Shown: piece by piece, positions 1 to 13,559 of the stretch | How the letters are laid out: each line of letters opens with the position of its first letter | How positions within the stretch are numbered: the stretch's first letter is position 1 | NCBI RefSeq assembly: GCF_024713945.1 | Contig: NC_134683.1 | Span: 188,501-252,500 of the forward strand | Reading direction: 5' to 3' | DNA length: 64,000 nucleotides | Source of the DNA: Dermatophagoides farinae | Lineage: Eukaryota > Arthropoda > Arachnida > Sarcoptiformes > Pyroglyphidae | Notes under the pieces: model-generated | Databases searched by the model: none | What the model was told of the DNA's origin: nothing | Seen by the model: the letters and a program-made list of their open reading frames with translations, nothing else | Program-made: the position numbers and the translations under genes

Positions 1-3000
1 AATCATGAATGACATACTACCACGGAAAACACTCAACAGTATAATAATGGTGCAAAAAGAAAAATTCCATGCTTTCTTTTTATTGAATGAAATAATTTTA
101 TTCATTCACTCCTTCGACTAAAACACTTTTTTTTTTGGCTGAAAACAACGATGATGGAGAGAGAAAAATGTAAAATGTAATGACTTTTAATAATAATCAT
201 CATAATCACGATGATAGTGTGAAAGCCTGTTTTTCCAAAAAGTTTTCTGTTCTAAAAGATCCACGTTTTAATTATTTACAATTTACAATAAATTCTTGGT
301 TTTATCTCGTTCTCTCCCTTGAGACATTTGACAAATAATTTTCATTCTCTTGATCATCAAGTTTTTTTTTAAAAAAAAAGATCAAAAATCGTTTTACAGA
401 AATCGTTTTTTTCTATTGTTTTTTGTTCATTGTTCCGCGTACACATTATTTACAGCGAAAAAAAAATCATGACCCACACACATAACAGATGCTACGACAC
501 ACAGACCATTTGGTGTGTATCCACATATTATATAATTGAGAAAAATGACATTTGAAAAAGAAAGAAATTTTTTCGAGTGAAAAAATAAATAAATAAATAA
601 ATTGCATTCAAGTCAATGTGTAAGCCATTATTTTTTGTTGTTTTTGAGAAAGAAGAAATTGCTTTAAAATTATGTTTGCCCCTCACACACACTTACACAC
701 ACACATTTAGGTTGAAATTTCATTTCATTTTCTGTAGAATATATTTTCAAACGGAAACGATTTCGGTTACAATGAGCAGTTGAAGTTATGCATACATTAG
801 AGATTTGTCACTTTTTGTTGTTTTCATTCGACGATCGATGGACACATCATCATGACCATGTTAATAATGTTGGGCCCTTTTTTTATTCCCTTTCAGTTGA
901 AATATAAATAGCCATTCTCTTCAAGTGAATTGAAATACAATTAGATTAATGGAAAATTGGATGTGAAATTACCGAACGTGTCTGTGTGTGTGTGTGTGTG
1001 TGCGTTGCTGTGTATGTGTTGCTGGGTCAACGCGAAAAAAATGATTATACAATTACCATGATTACAACATTGATGATGATGACGAAATAATTCATTCATA
1101 TCCATTGAATAATCAGAATGAAAAAAAAAATTCAAACAAAATTTGCAGGCAAAATATGTGTGTGAACAGAATATTTAAAACGAGAAACTCTGGCCGAAAA
1201 CAACAACAACAACAATATTGAACATATTCTGTATAGAGAATATTCGGTGATTGTTATTGGCTAATAATAGTGCATTAATAAAATAATCAGGCGATTCGTT
1301 TTTTTATTCAAGAAATCCGTTTTTTCAGAAAAGTTTCCAGAAATTGTTTCCATGTTTTCTGTTTCGTTCTTGTTTTCAATATACGAGAAAAACATTTGTA
1401 AATAATTTAATACTAAGGTGGTTTATCTACCCATGAATAAAGAAATCAAATTGATTTTACATTTCATTCGATCCATCGATTGATATGTTACAAAAAAATG
1501 GTCAATTGAAATTGAAATTGTCATTTTATCATTCCATTTGATTCGATTTTTTTATTATTCGTTTCATTGACCAATTTGTTTTGCACAAGAGCGACAGAAA
1601 ACATCAGTTAAAATGAATTAATTTTTAATCAATTTGATCGTCAGATAAAAATCAAGAAAAATTCAATGACATGAGTGCTGGCGGAAAAAAAGTTTTTGAC
1701 TTTTTTTCGATAAAAAAAATTAAAAAGTTCATTAAATTGATATCGGCGGTTCATTTTGTGTTGTTGTTGTTGTTGTTCAATACATTAACATTGGAGGAAT
1801 TGGAAAAAAGTTGTACCAAAAGTCGATTTCTGTGTGTAGCAGTAGTAATTGTATCATATGTTTTTTTTTTCTTATTTTCGTCTTCCACATCCCGAAGATC
1901 ATCAGTTAATAATAAAAAAGTTGCCGGGAAGAAAAAAATGAATTAAGCTCCGGCACAAACAAACAAACCGAATACAATGGAATTCGATTTTTTGATCTGT
2001 GGGAAACTTATTTTCAAACTGGAAGATAGAAAAAGTATTTTCCAATCGAATAACGACGATGATCATCCATACGGAATCGACGACCGTCAATAAGAGCATC
2101 ATTTTATTTTGTTTGTTTGATCTTTCATGTTTATAATTATAATCGCTTCGTTAGTTGAGAATTATGTTTTGCTTGGTCTCTTGTTGTATGTTTCAATTAG
2201 CCAATTTTTTTTTCTGTCCGGATCAATGTTTAAATACCAACATGATGATCAACCAGATTATCATGGTTGAATTGCCAAACATAATATTGGTTTGGCTTTT
2301 TTGAGTTTAGGTCAAAAAACAAAAAAAAATATTCGTATTCCTAGAAATTTGGCTAAATTTTTTTTTGTCTGCAAGAAAGAAAAATTCCAGAAATCGGTTT
2401 AAAAAATAAAAATTCATTAATCTCAACATAATGAGCGATTATGTTTTCTTCCATTTGACAACGTCAAGCAAACAGTGATGAAATGCATGATTCGATGAAT
2501 CAGGTAAAAAATTTGGTTAACCAACGGCATCAACTCATCCGTTTTTTGTTTGTTTGATTCTAATTTTATAAATTCAAAAATATAAAATTCACTTTGAGAA
2601 TCATTGGGATATTTTTCTTTTCAGTTTGGTTAGTAATTCGATAATCATGTGTGTGTGTGTCTCTGTGATATTATAATAAATCATCGTATAATGATTTGGT
2701 GATATTAATTTTCAAACATTTTTCTTTCTAACGAAATTTTATTCATTCACTTTGTCTGGTGGTTAATCTGATTTCTGGTTTTTTTTCATTTGCCTTTCGT
2801 GTCTCTTTGATAATAATAATAATAATAATCATTTCTATGAATTTGGCTGAATTCATTGTAATTTTTTTTTGGTTCAAAACAACAACCACGAAATCCAGGA
2901 AAGTCTCTGATATTATTTTGGCGTAATGGGTAAAATATGCAAAAATATATCCAATTTCTGTCTTTGGCTATCTCTATGCTGGTTTGGTTTGTGCATTTGT

Positions 3001-6000
3001 GCAAATGAAAATGAAATAATGGATTGTTATGTGCAGCAAATCAGCATATAGCCCCTTTTGCTTGAAAAGATATGTGTTGTTGTTGTGGCCCATATGTATT
3101 GCAAATCATGATTGTTATTTGAAAAATTCGAGTGTGTGTGTCTGTGTTTATAGGGTAAAACTGTAACTTGAAATTCAAAGATAAATGTCTCTCTTGGACA
3201 AGGAAATTGTTGTTCTATTTTAGAAAAATTAGAAGAATTTGTGTATGTGTGAGCTGAATGTTAATTCGCGGATATATTTTCATTGTGTGTCATATATGTG
3301 TCGGCTCATCATTCTCAAGTTTATTCAGACCTTTGAAAGAAAATTGTCGCGCTACAGTTATCATCATCAACATTATGATGATGATTGCCACTCGGTTATT
3401 ATTATTTTTTTATTAAGTCGATTATTTTATTCATGGCATTGCATTTCTCCTGAATGAATGACCACCACTTTATTTATGGTGATTGGTGATGGTGGTGGTG
3501 GTGAAAATTCCTTTTGAATCTTTTGTGATTTCGCTATAATGTTAGACAACAACCAAAGAATCCATCAGACAGGCAGAATTTTTTTCTGTTTTGTTTTTTT
3601 TCACATTTTGTTGATGTTTGATATACAGACTTGTGATGATGATGACAGGTCCACATAATTCTCAACTAAATTGAACGTGGTGAAAATGCAAGTGAACTGG
3701 AGTTGGTTGTTTTGTTTTTCATGTGTGTGTGTGTGCAAAGCATGGATAGGCTAGTTCAATTAACGGTAATGCACCTGACTGAGAGTGTGGCAAAAAAAAA
3801 TTATTTTTTATCCCCACCACAAAAAACAAAAGATCAAACACAGAATCACAGGTAAATAGCAAACAACAGCAGAAAAGTCCAGTTTAGTTTGTGATGAGAA
3901 TGTTTGGTATTTTTGGTTTGTTATCTCTATTTCTCGTTGTGATGTATGGTTCAGGTATTTTTATCATTTTTGTTTTAGAGAAAGAAAACAAATTCCAATG
4001 TAAATTATCATTAAACAGACACACACACACAACCACAAAAAGAATCACGAACCGAAACAGAATGCAGAACGAAAAAAATTCTCCAGAGAATAAAAAACGC
4101 AATAATTTATGTTATTAAAAAACACAGAATCTGGGTAATTAATTAGAAAATGGCCTCAAATTTTCAAAAATCGGTCAGGTTCCTCATCATCATAAAAGGT
4201 CATGCATACAAAATAATTATCGCAGCATCTTCGAATTTATCTGATTTGGGTTGTTTTTGTTTTTATTTTTGGTTCATAAAAATATCATTTCGGTTATTCA
4301 TTAAGAAATGTGCATTCATAGCCAATGGGGAGTATCGGCAACAACCCATGAAAAAAATGGGCGGTAAATGGACATTGTTTTTGCAGAAAAAAATAAATAA
4401 TTTAATGATGATGATGATGATCTTCCGGGCATCACAATCATCACATCCATCCATTAAATCTCATTTGTGGATGCCATTCAAAAAGGGTGTGCTGTGTGTG
4501 TTTGTGTGTGTGTGTGTGAAACAAACGCAAAACAAAAACAAGACATATTTTCCCGAAATTCAAAAGTCCAAACATACGCACCACACACACATTCACGGTT
4601 CATCATTTACTGCATTTGATATTGAAGAATGATGATGATGATTATGATGGTGGTGGTGGTGGGTAGTAAATGGTAGTAAATTCTAGTAGACATCCCATCC
4701 ACTATTGTCTTTTTTTCATTGTTTTTTTGGTTGTTTGTGCTATGCCTGAATGACATTTTTCTCAGCTCGCATTTCCCATATACACAACACACACACACAA
4801 TAATGTTCAACGTAGATCAAAATTTCAATTTTTTTTCAATTCACAACGACAAAAATATTAATATCGATAGTGAACAAAATTGAAATTGAAAGACACACAC
4901 ATTGTTGCTGATGAATTTTTTCTCACTCTCGATCCAGATTGTATAATCTATCTAGAAAGATCCAATTTTATATCCAATACAAACATCAGCAGTGAGAATC
5001 CATTAATCAAAATTAATATCAAATATATAAAGTTTGAACTTTATTTTCGTTCTTGTTGTTGTTGTTGTTTTTGTCTTTTCATGGTGTTTGATTGCTCCAA
5101 CAATGTGCCGAGTGTGTGTTGTGAGTGATTCATTCATTCATTTTTTTTCATTTTATCATCATAATCATGGATGATGATGTTACATGATGAATCACACAAA
5201 CATAACCGATGTTTATTGAAAGTTTTTTTCTCAAAAAAAATCATTTCCCCTTCATTGATAATTCGGCCAGAATTTAATATCAACTCAATTAAGCTTTTAG
5301 GAGTGAAATGAAACGAGAAAAAACTTTTTCCGATCGCTGTTGATTTTTTTAAAAAAAAAGCTATAGATTTAGATATCAGGGATATATTTTGGATGATGGC
5401 GCCTTATCATCATCATTTTATTACCACCACCACCACCACCCGGTGATTTTTGGATCTATTTTACATGATAAATCTACATTGTACGTGATGATTTCATACC
5501 AGAATCCAATGTATTTGGATTTGAATGGATTTTTTTTTTGTTAAATTTGAAAATTTCTGTTTGTTTTGTAAGCTTTGAATGCACATGCTCCATTCACACA
5601 CACTTGGATTAATGATCCATCTAAAATCTTTATCTATTTTTGTGTGTTGTGCTTATCGATCAATAAAATTGCTAATAATAAACATTGAGCCAATATTGTG
5701 CGGTTTTTCGATCATTTTAAATCCAACTGGCAAAAAAAATCAATCCGTTAATTAATAAAATGTGCTTTTTCGGCTTCATTCATTAATTTATTATTCGATT
5801 TATTCTGCTTGGATGAAAAATTCTTTGAAATGAATCAGTGAACAAAAAGAAAAACGAATTTTTGGCAATTTCGTTAGTGAAGACGACTCGGTTCTCGTTT
5901 CAGCAGATAAGCCCAGAATCGACATGAATATTATTGATTTGTATGTATGCGTGTGTGTAATCTAGCCTGAATTTTTATTTTCTACCAGAAAAAAACCCTG

Positions 6001-7039
6001 AAAAACATCATCATCGTTGTTTTTGTTGTTGTTGTTGCCAATCAATCTACGGTTCTGGAATTATAATTTTCTTCTTTTTTTCAAACAAATATTTTTTGAA
6101 TCCTAATCATCGTCGGTGTGTTCGATTCACATGTTGTCGCTTCTGCATGGATTTATTTATTTTCATCATTGAAATTATGTCATCATGATTTCAATCTTAT
6201 CTTCACAAATCTCTATATGTTTGTGTTGCATTTTTTTTTCCATCGATGCACAAAGGATTAAATCCCATGAGCTTTATTGGAGCCTGGTATATATTTATTT
6301 TTTTCGCGCCTAATGCATGTTTTTTATGTATCGTATTCATTAATTTCGGACACCAAAGGGTGACAATGTGTGTCTGTGTGTGTGTTGGTATCGCTTGGGA
6401 CTTTGAAACAATCATCAACATCTTTGTTGTTTTTTGGAAAAAGAATATTAAGAGAGGTAGAGAATAGAATATTGTTTAAAGAATAAATAATACTTTTTTC
6501 CTTAGAAATTACCAGGTCGAAAATAGGCAAGTTTTCTAGGATTTCCTTGAATCATTATTTATTTTGCCATTTAGTTTTCCAACTTTTAAATCCTAGCCAT
6601 ACCAAATGACGGTATCCGAGAAAAAGTTTCAATTCAAAAAATGTGTCATTCGATTCATTCGATTTTATGGGTGATATTTTTACTCGTACCAATCAAAATG
6701 ACAACTTAATAATAAGGATGATGTAAATGATGTGTGTGATACATTTATTGTCTGTCTCTGGATTTATGTGTGAGTGCGTTTGAATAATTGAAATGTTTGC
6801 AAACATTTTTTCTTTTTGTTCAGATTTTCTCTTTTTTTTATAAAACCAAAAATTTGAAATGTTTGAGTGTTTTTTTTCTCAAAAAAGGAAGATATACTTG
6901 CTAAATGCTAAGATTAGATTAGAAAGAACTGAGATTAGATTGACAGTATGACATATTTGTTGGATATTACATTACATTTACGATTTACGATCGATCAATA
7001 CATTCGGTTGAAAATTCAAAATATCTATTGTGGTGTTTG
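1..7039. other. repeat-rich noncoding DNA, no gene seen
   Basis: I see no credible coding region here. The sequence is AT-rich with many short TG, CA, ATG/CAT and oligo-A/T tracts, for example a (TG)10 run near 983-1002, (GTG/CAC)n patches near 3490, 4650 and 5425, and poly-A/T runs throughout. Open frames up to 160 codons (for example 4150-4632, plus strand) are low-complexity and lack splice-site or family support. A 9-bp inverted pair (ctaggattt at 6536, its complement at 6588) is the only other structure I noticed. Intron or intergenic DNA is the best description. Confidence 0.7.
983..1002. repeat. (TG)10 microsatellite
   Basis: An uninterrupted TG dinucleotide run, followed by an imperfect tail (gcgttgctgtgtatgtg). 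The opposite strand reads as a run of TH residues in a spurious small ORF. Confidence 0.9.
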
Positions 7040-7053
7040 TAGTGCCATCTATT
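7040..7053 (-). promoter_or_regulatory. CTCF-like motif (left of an inverted pair)
   Basis: Read on the minus strand the site is AATAGATGGCACTA. It shares the AGATGGC core with the AGRTGGCGC-type motif known for arthropod CTCF. A second copy in the opposite orientation begins 36 bp downstream at 7089. The two copies match at 10 of 11 core positions. Binding is inference; the pair could also be the arms of a small inverted repeat. Confidence 0.3.
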
Positions 7054-7088
7054 GTTTGAGAAAAAAATGTTTATTCATGCTTCCTGAT

Positions 7089-7103
7089 ACTAGATGGCAG
7101 TGG
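7089..7103 (+). promoter_or_regulatory. CTCF-like motif (right of an inverted pair)
   Basis: The sequence ACTAGATGGCAGTGG matches the arthropod CTCF-like core AGATGGC and the flanking CACTAG/CAG letters common in CTCF sites. It faces the opposite way to the copy at 7040-7053. By base composition a TAGATGGCA nonamer is expected less than once per window, so two copies within 65 bp stand out. Confidence 0.3.
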
Positions 7104-7556
7104 AAGATGAAAACTTTTAATGGCTAATATTGATAATTTGGTGCATCAATTATTTCATCTTGACATTCGGCTAAAATCATTGGTAATGATGATGATGAGG
7201 AAAACTAAACAAGCAACGAAAACAACAACAACAACCTGAAGTCGTCCTGGGATTTTTTCGAATTGATATCTGTCTATGTGTTTGGATGTATGGAAATCAC
7301 TTGAGACTGAAGATGATGATGAGAAACTAGACAAAAAAACATAATCACTCTGGATGAACATGATCTCCAAGAGAGAAGGAATTTCAGGAAGATAAAAACC
7401 AAAAAAAAAGACTAAAAAACGAAAATACTGCAGTCTGAATGGAGATTTTTTTCGTTTTTCGATTCTTTCTGATGTTTCCATTTTTCACCAAAAGGTATCG
7501 TTAGCTGTCATGAGATGAACGACGACGACAACAACATTATCAAATCAATTTTATTT

Positions 7557-7580
7557 CATCATCATCATCATCATCATCAC
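7557..7580. repeat. (CAT)8 microsatellite
   Basis: A clean CAT/ATC trinucleotide run; the plus-strand frame through it gives a poly-histidine stretch. Confidence 0.9.
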
Positions 7581-8974
7581 ACATCAACGACAAACGATAT
7601 TATGGATGTAAATAATGACATTATCATCTGGAAAGAGAGAGAGAAAGAAAAAACATTGATCCAACAATGTGATTGTGTCACACCAAACGTTGCAACCAAA
7701 CCGAGACAGAGAAGGAAATAAAATAAAAATCTCCTGGAATGGATTCATTCATTGTCGTTTCGTTTTTTTTATTATTATCATTCTGAATCCAAAATAATAA
7801 TAATAAAAAACGGTAAGGCCAAACTGTGCAAAGTGTCAATTTTTGTTTGTTGCATCGTGCATTTCCAAAAGTAGGGTAGAGGGTAGGCAAAAAAGACATA
7901 AATTTCAAGAGAGTAAAAAAACTCAATTTTTTAGTACACTGTACAAAAATATCAAAAAAAAGGAATAAAAGCAACATACACACAAACAGAATATATAAAA
8001 ATAAATATAAACATTAAATAACACACACACACATCTGAATGTGAATGTGAATGAAAACGATTCGAGAGATTGAAGTAAAATTTTTTATCAACAAAATATC
8101 TTGGAAAACGTATTGTAAATCCTATTAAAGTTTTTTCCGTTTTTTTTTCTTGGCATCCAAATTTTTTTTGTCAAACATTTTTTTTATCATTGAGTAAAAT
8201 GGACACAAATCTTGAATGTGTCTATATGTCTATGTGTGTGTGTGTTGCATACAGGTAATTGGATTCCCAGCAACATACGATCATCATTTGAAATTTTTTT
8301 TTTTTTTTGGCCAAATAAAAGTAAAGCATTTCGACATTGTAATTTTTTTCCGTCAACACATTATAACCCAAACTTGAGAATTACAATTGCCTTGAAAACA
8401 CACATAAGTGATGCCGAAACATTAAACAAGATTAAATCGAGATTATTTCTTCTTCTCGCAGCAAAATCTTGATGGCTTTGACACCCAATATATACATTAA
8501 ATGTGTTTGTTCGATTTATTTATTTCTGTTCTATTCAAAGAGAGGGATAAAAAAACAGATTCACAGTCAATCAAAGTCATTGTTTTTTCTTTCTTTTCGG
8601 CTCGGTATTTATTGGTTCGGCAAAGGTCCACTATAGTAGTAGTAGGTCATCCATGTTCAATTATAGAGACAATGGATCTTTTTTCTATTCCAATCGAAAA
8701 TCGATTATTCTCTCGAACCGAAAATCGAATCTGATGATGCATATCTCGTTCTCTTGGATAAAATTGGTTGTTTGTTTTTATTTTCATTCGTTTATTTCCG
8801 GATTTTTTATTCTCAGCAAACATATGTAACAGTAGTAGCAGTGTAGGCACGTGTGAGCCAAAAAAGCGAATATTCTTGTTTTGTTTTGCAGTGTCGATTT
8901 TTTATATTATAAAAAAATTTGCATTCTGGTTCATCTCGAAAACCATTATGATGATCCACTATACAACTGCTATA

Positions 8975-8995
8975 ATGATGATGATGATGATGATG
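8975..8995. repeat. (ATG)7 microsatellite
   Basis: An uninterrupted ATG/GAT run of 21 bases. Confidence 0.9.
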
Positions 8996-10350
8996 AAAAC
9001 ATTTTTTCCCTCTCGCTCTCTAGTTTTTTCCATAATAATGATTTTCATCAACCATTATCATCATTATGGTGAACATTGAATCAAAAAAGAAAAAAAAACG
9101 AAAATTTTTTTTTCATCAAAATACATCACGAACAACAACCATTGAATAAGAATCTGTGATCGACATGCTGCTGCCGGTTTTGCCTTTCTTCACCACCATT
9201 TCATTCATTTCATTCCTTCATCCACTATTGTCAATCAAGCCGAAATAGAATATCCAAGAAATCTGTGTGGCGTAAGGGAGACATTTGATTCGCTTTTTGA
9301 AAAAAAAAGTTTGACGATCAAATTTTTTCATAGAACAACAACCAGAAAAAAATCTATATGTCTGTCTGGATTCTGGATTCACATTTGATTACACCAAATA
9401 TTGTTGTTGTTGTTGATGATGATGATGATGTTGAATGGAACCAAAAAAAATTTTCTACATTCCAAATGATTATTGTTTGTGATGACGATGAGAAACCATT
9501 ATACATAATTTGCGTTTTTCTCTCTGTCTGTGTGTGTGTGTTCGTGATTCTTGTGATCATCATCATGATCACGATCAATTCATTTTTTTTTATATTCCAA
9601 ACCATTTTGTTGTTGTTGTTGTTGTCGTCGTCATGGTGGATGTTTATTTCTATTGTCATCTATTGCCAACAATACACATATTCTAAGAACGAAAAGTTTT
9701 TCATTCCGAAAAAAATTCATCTCTCCACGATGATGATGAAAAGAAAAAGAAATTCCTCAAACACCCACACGCCGACACACCCAGAGAGAATTCGAAAGAC
9801 TCTCGATTTATCAATTTTTTTTAACAAAGTCAAGTTTTTTATCATTTTTATTGTTCATTATTCAACCGGATTTTTTCATTTTGTAGAATTTATTAAAGCC
9901 AATATATGATTTCTGAATAAAACATGATAGATTGTTATGTGTGAATGGCGACAATAATAGCAAAAGATTCATTTATATCATCATCAGTGACAGAATTTAA
10001 GCAATGAATGACTGAGAGAGAGAGAAATTGTCACTTGAAACCATGGAGAAAATTTTTTCATGACAAACCACATACTGAATCATTATGCGAATTGAAAATG
10101 AAATGTTTTTTGTTCGGTATTGGATTCGTGATTCGTTCGAATAGTTCTACGTTTCGTTTGTAACAAAAAAAACATGTTATCATGATTTTTTCGCTGGATA
10201 CAATTTATCCTGATGATGATGGCCATGTATATTTTTGGGGGCATTAGCATTGTTTGTGTGTTGGTGGTGACAATCGCCACATAAATATTGGAAAGAAAAT
10301 TCTTTTTCTCAACCAACATGAAAACAATTGGAATCAAGCTCTATTGTGTA

Positions 10351-10368
10351 TGTGTGTGTGTGTGTGTG
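10351..10368. repeat. (TG)9 microsatellite
   Basis: An uninterrupted TG run; it produces CVCVCV in two overlapping spurious frames. Confidence 0.9.
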
Positions 10369-10582
10369 CATTTGACGACGACGTGTCGAATGAATTTTAT
10401 TTTCTTTCTTTCTTTCCGATTCCGATTCATTCGTTGCACATATATGGAAACCATCAATGTTGTTGATGATGATAATGATGATCAATTGGCTTTTTTTCTC
10501 TTCACCACCATTGCCACGACAACAATGCCATAAACATTGTGATGATGATGATAATAGACGAAATGTGATTCAATCATTCCAA

Positions 10583-10605
10583 ACACACACACACACACAC
10601 ACACA
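10583..10605. repeat. (AC)11 microsatellite
   Basis: An uninterrupted AC run of 23 bases. Confidence 0.9.
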
Positions 10606-10809
10606 TTGCATGCAAGCTGAAAATATCAAAATAAAAAAAAACTTTTACATACAAATGATATGTGGCATCATCATTTTTTCTAATATTTTCGCTTGCTTTT
10701 TATTCATTCGTTTTTTTTCTTCTGGATTCCGATTTCGATTCTGTTTTGATGATTCTTTTTTTTCGTTCGTTACAATTCATTTCATCGGACATGAAAATGG
10801 CAATTGCTT

Positions 10810-10834
10810 ATGATGATGATGATGATGATGATGA
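10810..10834. repeat. (ATG)8 microsatellite
   Basis: An uninterrupted ATG/GAT run; one reading frame through it is poly-aspartate. Confidence 0.9.
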
Positions 10835-12077
10835 GAATGTAAAATGAGTGTGTGTGTGTGTGGGTAGGAATGAGGCGTTTTATTCTTGTATGGGTTCAGT
10901 TTTCAAAACCGACACACACACAATAAAATCCATTTCTTTTGAAACTTCGAAATCTAGAAAATGGAATGAGACCATTTCGTTCATCGTCGTTGTCGGTTTC
11001 ATATGTCATTGGACACTGAATTGTTCCAGAAAGAAAGAACAAAAAAAATTGATGGAAAAAATGTATTAAAAAAATCCACAAAAAAAATTCTTGCTTAGTA
11101 GTTGTCATCGACACCACATATTCAAGTCTGTTGATACATATTGAACAAAAGCAGAAAAAAATGTTTCGAAATGGAATCATCATCATCATGAAATGAATGG
11201 AAAACTAACGAAAAATGAAATGAAATCGAATCCAACATGAAAACCAGAGATGTCTTCTTTGTCGTCGTTGTGTGTGAACAATTGAGAATTTTGTTCGCTT
11301 TGTTTTGGCGAAAAAAAATGTTTGTTTATTCCAACGGACAAACAATGATTCCAGATTTATTTTCGTTTTACAGAATTCATCATATGGTCTGGTTCGAATT
11401 TTTGTTTCGTTTGTTGGTTTCGTGTACAGAACACATATTTTATTGTGATTTGCCATTTTTGGTTCGAAACAAAACTTGGCATTTCAATTCTTCAGCTCAT
11501 CCATGATCGTCGTCGTTGAATGTCACCATTATCAGGGAAATTTTTCAAATGTCTACACCCTGTCTTTCCATATTTGATGTCATGTTTTGCGGAAAATTTT
11601 AAGTTTTTTCTCCAACTTATTATCGTCATAAAAAACGACATGATGGAAGAGAATAAAAAAATATTTATAACCTAAAAAAAGGAATGAATGAATATGCACG
11701 AACCAACAACAACAACAACAACAACAAAAGTCCAATTTTATTTTATTTTTACTAAGAAATCTAATTGAATTAATCCAACAAAAAAAAACGTTGCGTATGA
11801 AACCATGATGATGAGCATATTCTCATAACAAACCAAACACAAAAAAAAGGAAAAAGAATTCCATAAAATGCAAGAAGAAAATAATAAATTTTATTCATTC
11901 ATTTTTCGCTTGCATACAAATGATTCAACGGAAAAAATTCTTTTTTAATAATTTAAAATTTTTTTCTCCATTCTGTGATATGATGAATGTGAATTAATCT
12001 AATTTTGATTGAATTTCCATCAACCAACCGACCAACCAGCCATATTATTTTTTCCAAGTTTTCATGTTTTTTCTCTA

Positions 12078-12101
12078 TTTTGTTTTGTTTTGTTTTGTTT
12101 T
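12078..12101. repeat. (TTTTG)4 tandem repeat
   Basis: Four consecutive TTTTG units followed by a partial unit. Confidence 0.85.
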
Positions 12102-12648
12102 CAGAATGAATGAGATTTATTTTTACAACAGATTTTTTCTTCTATTTTGATTATTTTTTTCAATCCACACACACACACACACACTGACATCTCATTTTTG
12201 GAATTTTTTTGTCGAGTTTTGAATAAATTATTCGGTTTTTTCCTTTTCGTTGCTTGAAAAAATTAGGCACAATCACACACACACGCACAAGTTTATTTTG
12301 ACAGGATATTTTTCGGTCGTTATTATTTTTTTCTCTTCTTTTGTTGGTTGGTAATTTAGCTTGAAACTGGAACCTGAAATCAAAACGATAACGAACACAC
12401 ACACACACACACAGACACAATATGTTAATGGAAAACGATTGATGGGCGTGCGAATAGTCTCATAACTTGTACAACTTTTTTCAAAAAAAAAATTATTCTC
12501 TCTCTTTCTCTAGTTTTTTCGTTGTCATAAATTTCATAATTCTCACTTTTTACATCGTAATGAATTGAGAATGGAAAACTTTTTCTTTTTTATTTATGCG
12601 CCTAATTCTTCGGCACCACGGGCTTTGTTGCTTCCATTTCCAACAACC

Positions 12649-12666
12649 AAAAAAAAAAAAAAAAAA
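12649..12666. repeat. poly-A tract
   Basis: Eighteen consecutive A residues; no LINE or retrocopy sequence is recognisable immediately upstream. Confidence 0.9.
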
Positions 12667-12793
12667 GCTATAGTGCAAAGCTAATTAATATTATAATTTC
12701 ATTTTATTCACGCACTTTTTCATCGCCAACATCATCATCGAGTACTGAATAATATAATTTGCATATTATATATCGACAATGCAACGAAAAAAA

Positions 12794-12815
12794 TTGAATT
12801 GAATTGAATTGAATG
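12794..12815. repeat. (TGAAT) pentamer repeat
   Basis: About four copies of a TTGAA/GAATT pentamer ending in the palindrome gaattc. Confidence 0.8.
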
Positions 12816-13137
12816 AATTCAATGAACACGAAACACACACATTGGAAAAAAGAAAATTTTCTTTTCTTTTTTTTCGATTAATCGAGTTACATACATCATA
12901 TCATCATCGTGATGATGATGATGATGATAGTGATCAAGGTTGAAATTCATATTACTACATATTGGTGGTTCTCGTTGATTTTTTCTTCCTTTGATTGGGT
13001 ATTTTCGATAACGAAAAAGACCGATTCTTTTTCTTCTTGGAATTCTTGAAAAAATTAGCTCAGATCAGTGATCGCGTTATTGTCTTTTCTCTCTGCGAAT
13101 CATTTTTTCCACCATCCTCACACATAAACACACACAC

Positions 13138-13148
13138 TAGGGTTTGCA
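13138..13148 (+). repeat. left terminal inverted repeat of the hAT-like element
   Basis: TAGGGTTTGCA, exactly complementary to 14514-14524. It lies directly after a CA dinucleotide tract. Confidence 0.75.
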
Positions 13149-13301
13149 CCCGGTTCTGTTGGAACCGGGATTTTCCGGTTCCAGGTCTGTTGGGAACCGA
13201 ACCGGTTCCAAAAAAAAATTCCCGGTTCTCAAAAAATTATTAAATTGCCTTTGACGATGTCTAAAATGTCTTAAAATGTTGTTTTAAAAACTTTTCGATC
13301 G

Positions 13302-13475
13302 ATTGCTACAAGTGATTTTATGATGGCAAACGATATTCAATTTCACTGGATGAATATGCATCAAAGCAAAATCGATGATATCCATCATTATTCTAATTTG
13401 TCGATTATTTTTCATGGAGATTTTAATGCTAGTGTTCAGAAAAATGTGTTTTTTATAAACAATTGCATTTATTGA
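13302..13475 (+). pseudogene. possible LINE endonuclease remnant (GDFNA motif)
   Basis: Read in the frame of 13416, the plus strand is open up to a TGA at 13473-13475 and contains LSIIFHGDFNASVQKN, with GDFNA encoded at 13416-13430. In the exonuclease-endonuclease-phosphatase domain of non-LTR retrotransposons a hydrophobic strand followed by GDFNA is a characteristic catalytic motif, with the Asp and Asn in the active site. Only about 55 residues are present and no other endonuclease motif is recognisable, so this is a decayed fragment at best. It has the same orientation as, and lies some 160 bp upstream of, a reverse-transcriptase-like segment. A chance match of a short motif is possible. 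Confidence 0.3.
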
Positions 13476-13538
13476 AGTGACAAAATTTGATACAATTAGT
13501 AAAGACAATTTTTCATTTATATGTATATTTAAATAATA

Positions 13539-13559
13539 CTAGAAGCTTCTAGAATCTCT
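13539..13559 (+). promoter_or_regulatory. heat shock element-like site
   Basis: The perfect 14-bp palindrome ctagaagcttctag at 13539-13552 runs on as agaatctct. This gives GAA-nn-TTC-nn-GAA with exact spacing (13542, 13547 and 13552) and a degenerate fourth unit. Three alternating GAA/TTC pentamers are the established minimal high-affinity site for heat shock factor. A TATATA stretch follows about 20-30 bp downstream, before the reverse-transcriptase-like frame. The three-unit pattern alone is expected about once per window by chance at this base composition, so function is inference. Confidence 0.3.

Larger units (their letters stand above)
7104..13137. other. repeat-rich noncoding DNA, no gene seen
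   Basis: No credible gene is visible. The stretch is dense in microsatellites: CAT at 7557-7580, ATG at 8975-8995 and 10810-10834, TG at 10351-10368, CA at 10583-10605 and 12166-12184, TTTTG at about 12078-12101, GAATT at about 12794-12815. The 183-codon frame at 9358-9909 (plus) and its minus-strand partner are translations of these repeats. The final bases (13130-13137) are the CA tract into which the hAT-like element inserted. Confidence 0.7.

Noticed and set aside
903-910. TATAAATA box
   Set aside because: At about 70% A+T many such octamers are expected per window, and no gene follows.
4150-4632. 160-codon plus-strand frame
   Set aside because: Runs of M, I and VCVCV come from ATG and TG repeats; no family resemblance.
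9358-9909. Longest plus-strand open frame, 183 codons
   Set aside because: It is largely a translation of GTT, GAT and TG repeats (VVVVVDDDDD, VCVCV) with no recognisable domain or splice context.
11385-11400. ggttcgaat, resembling a tRNA T-loop
   Set aside because: No acceptor stem, D-arm or anticodon arm can be arranged around it.
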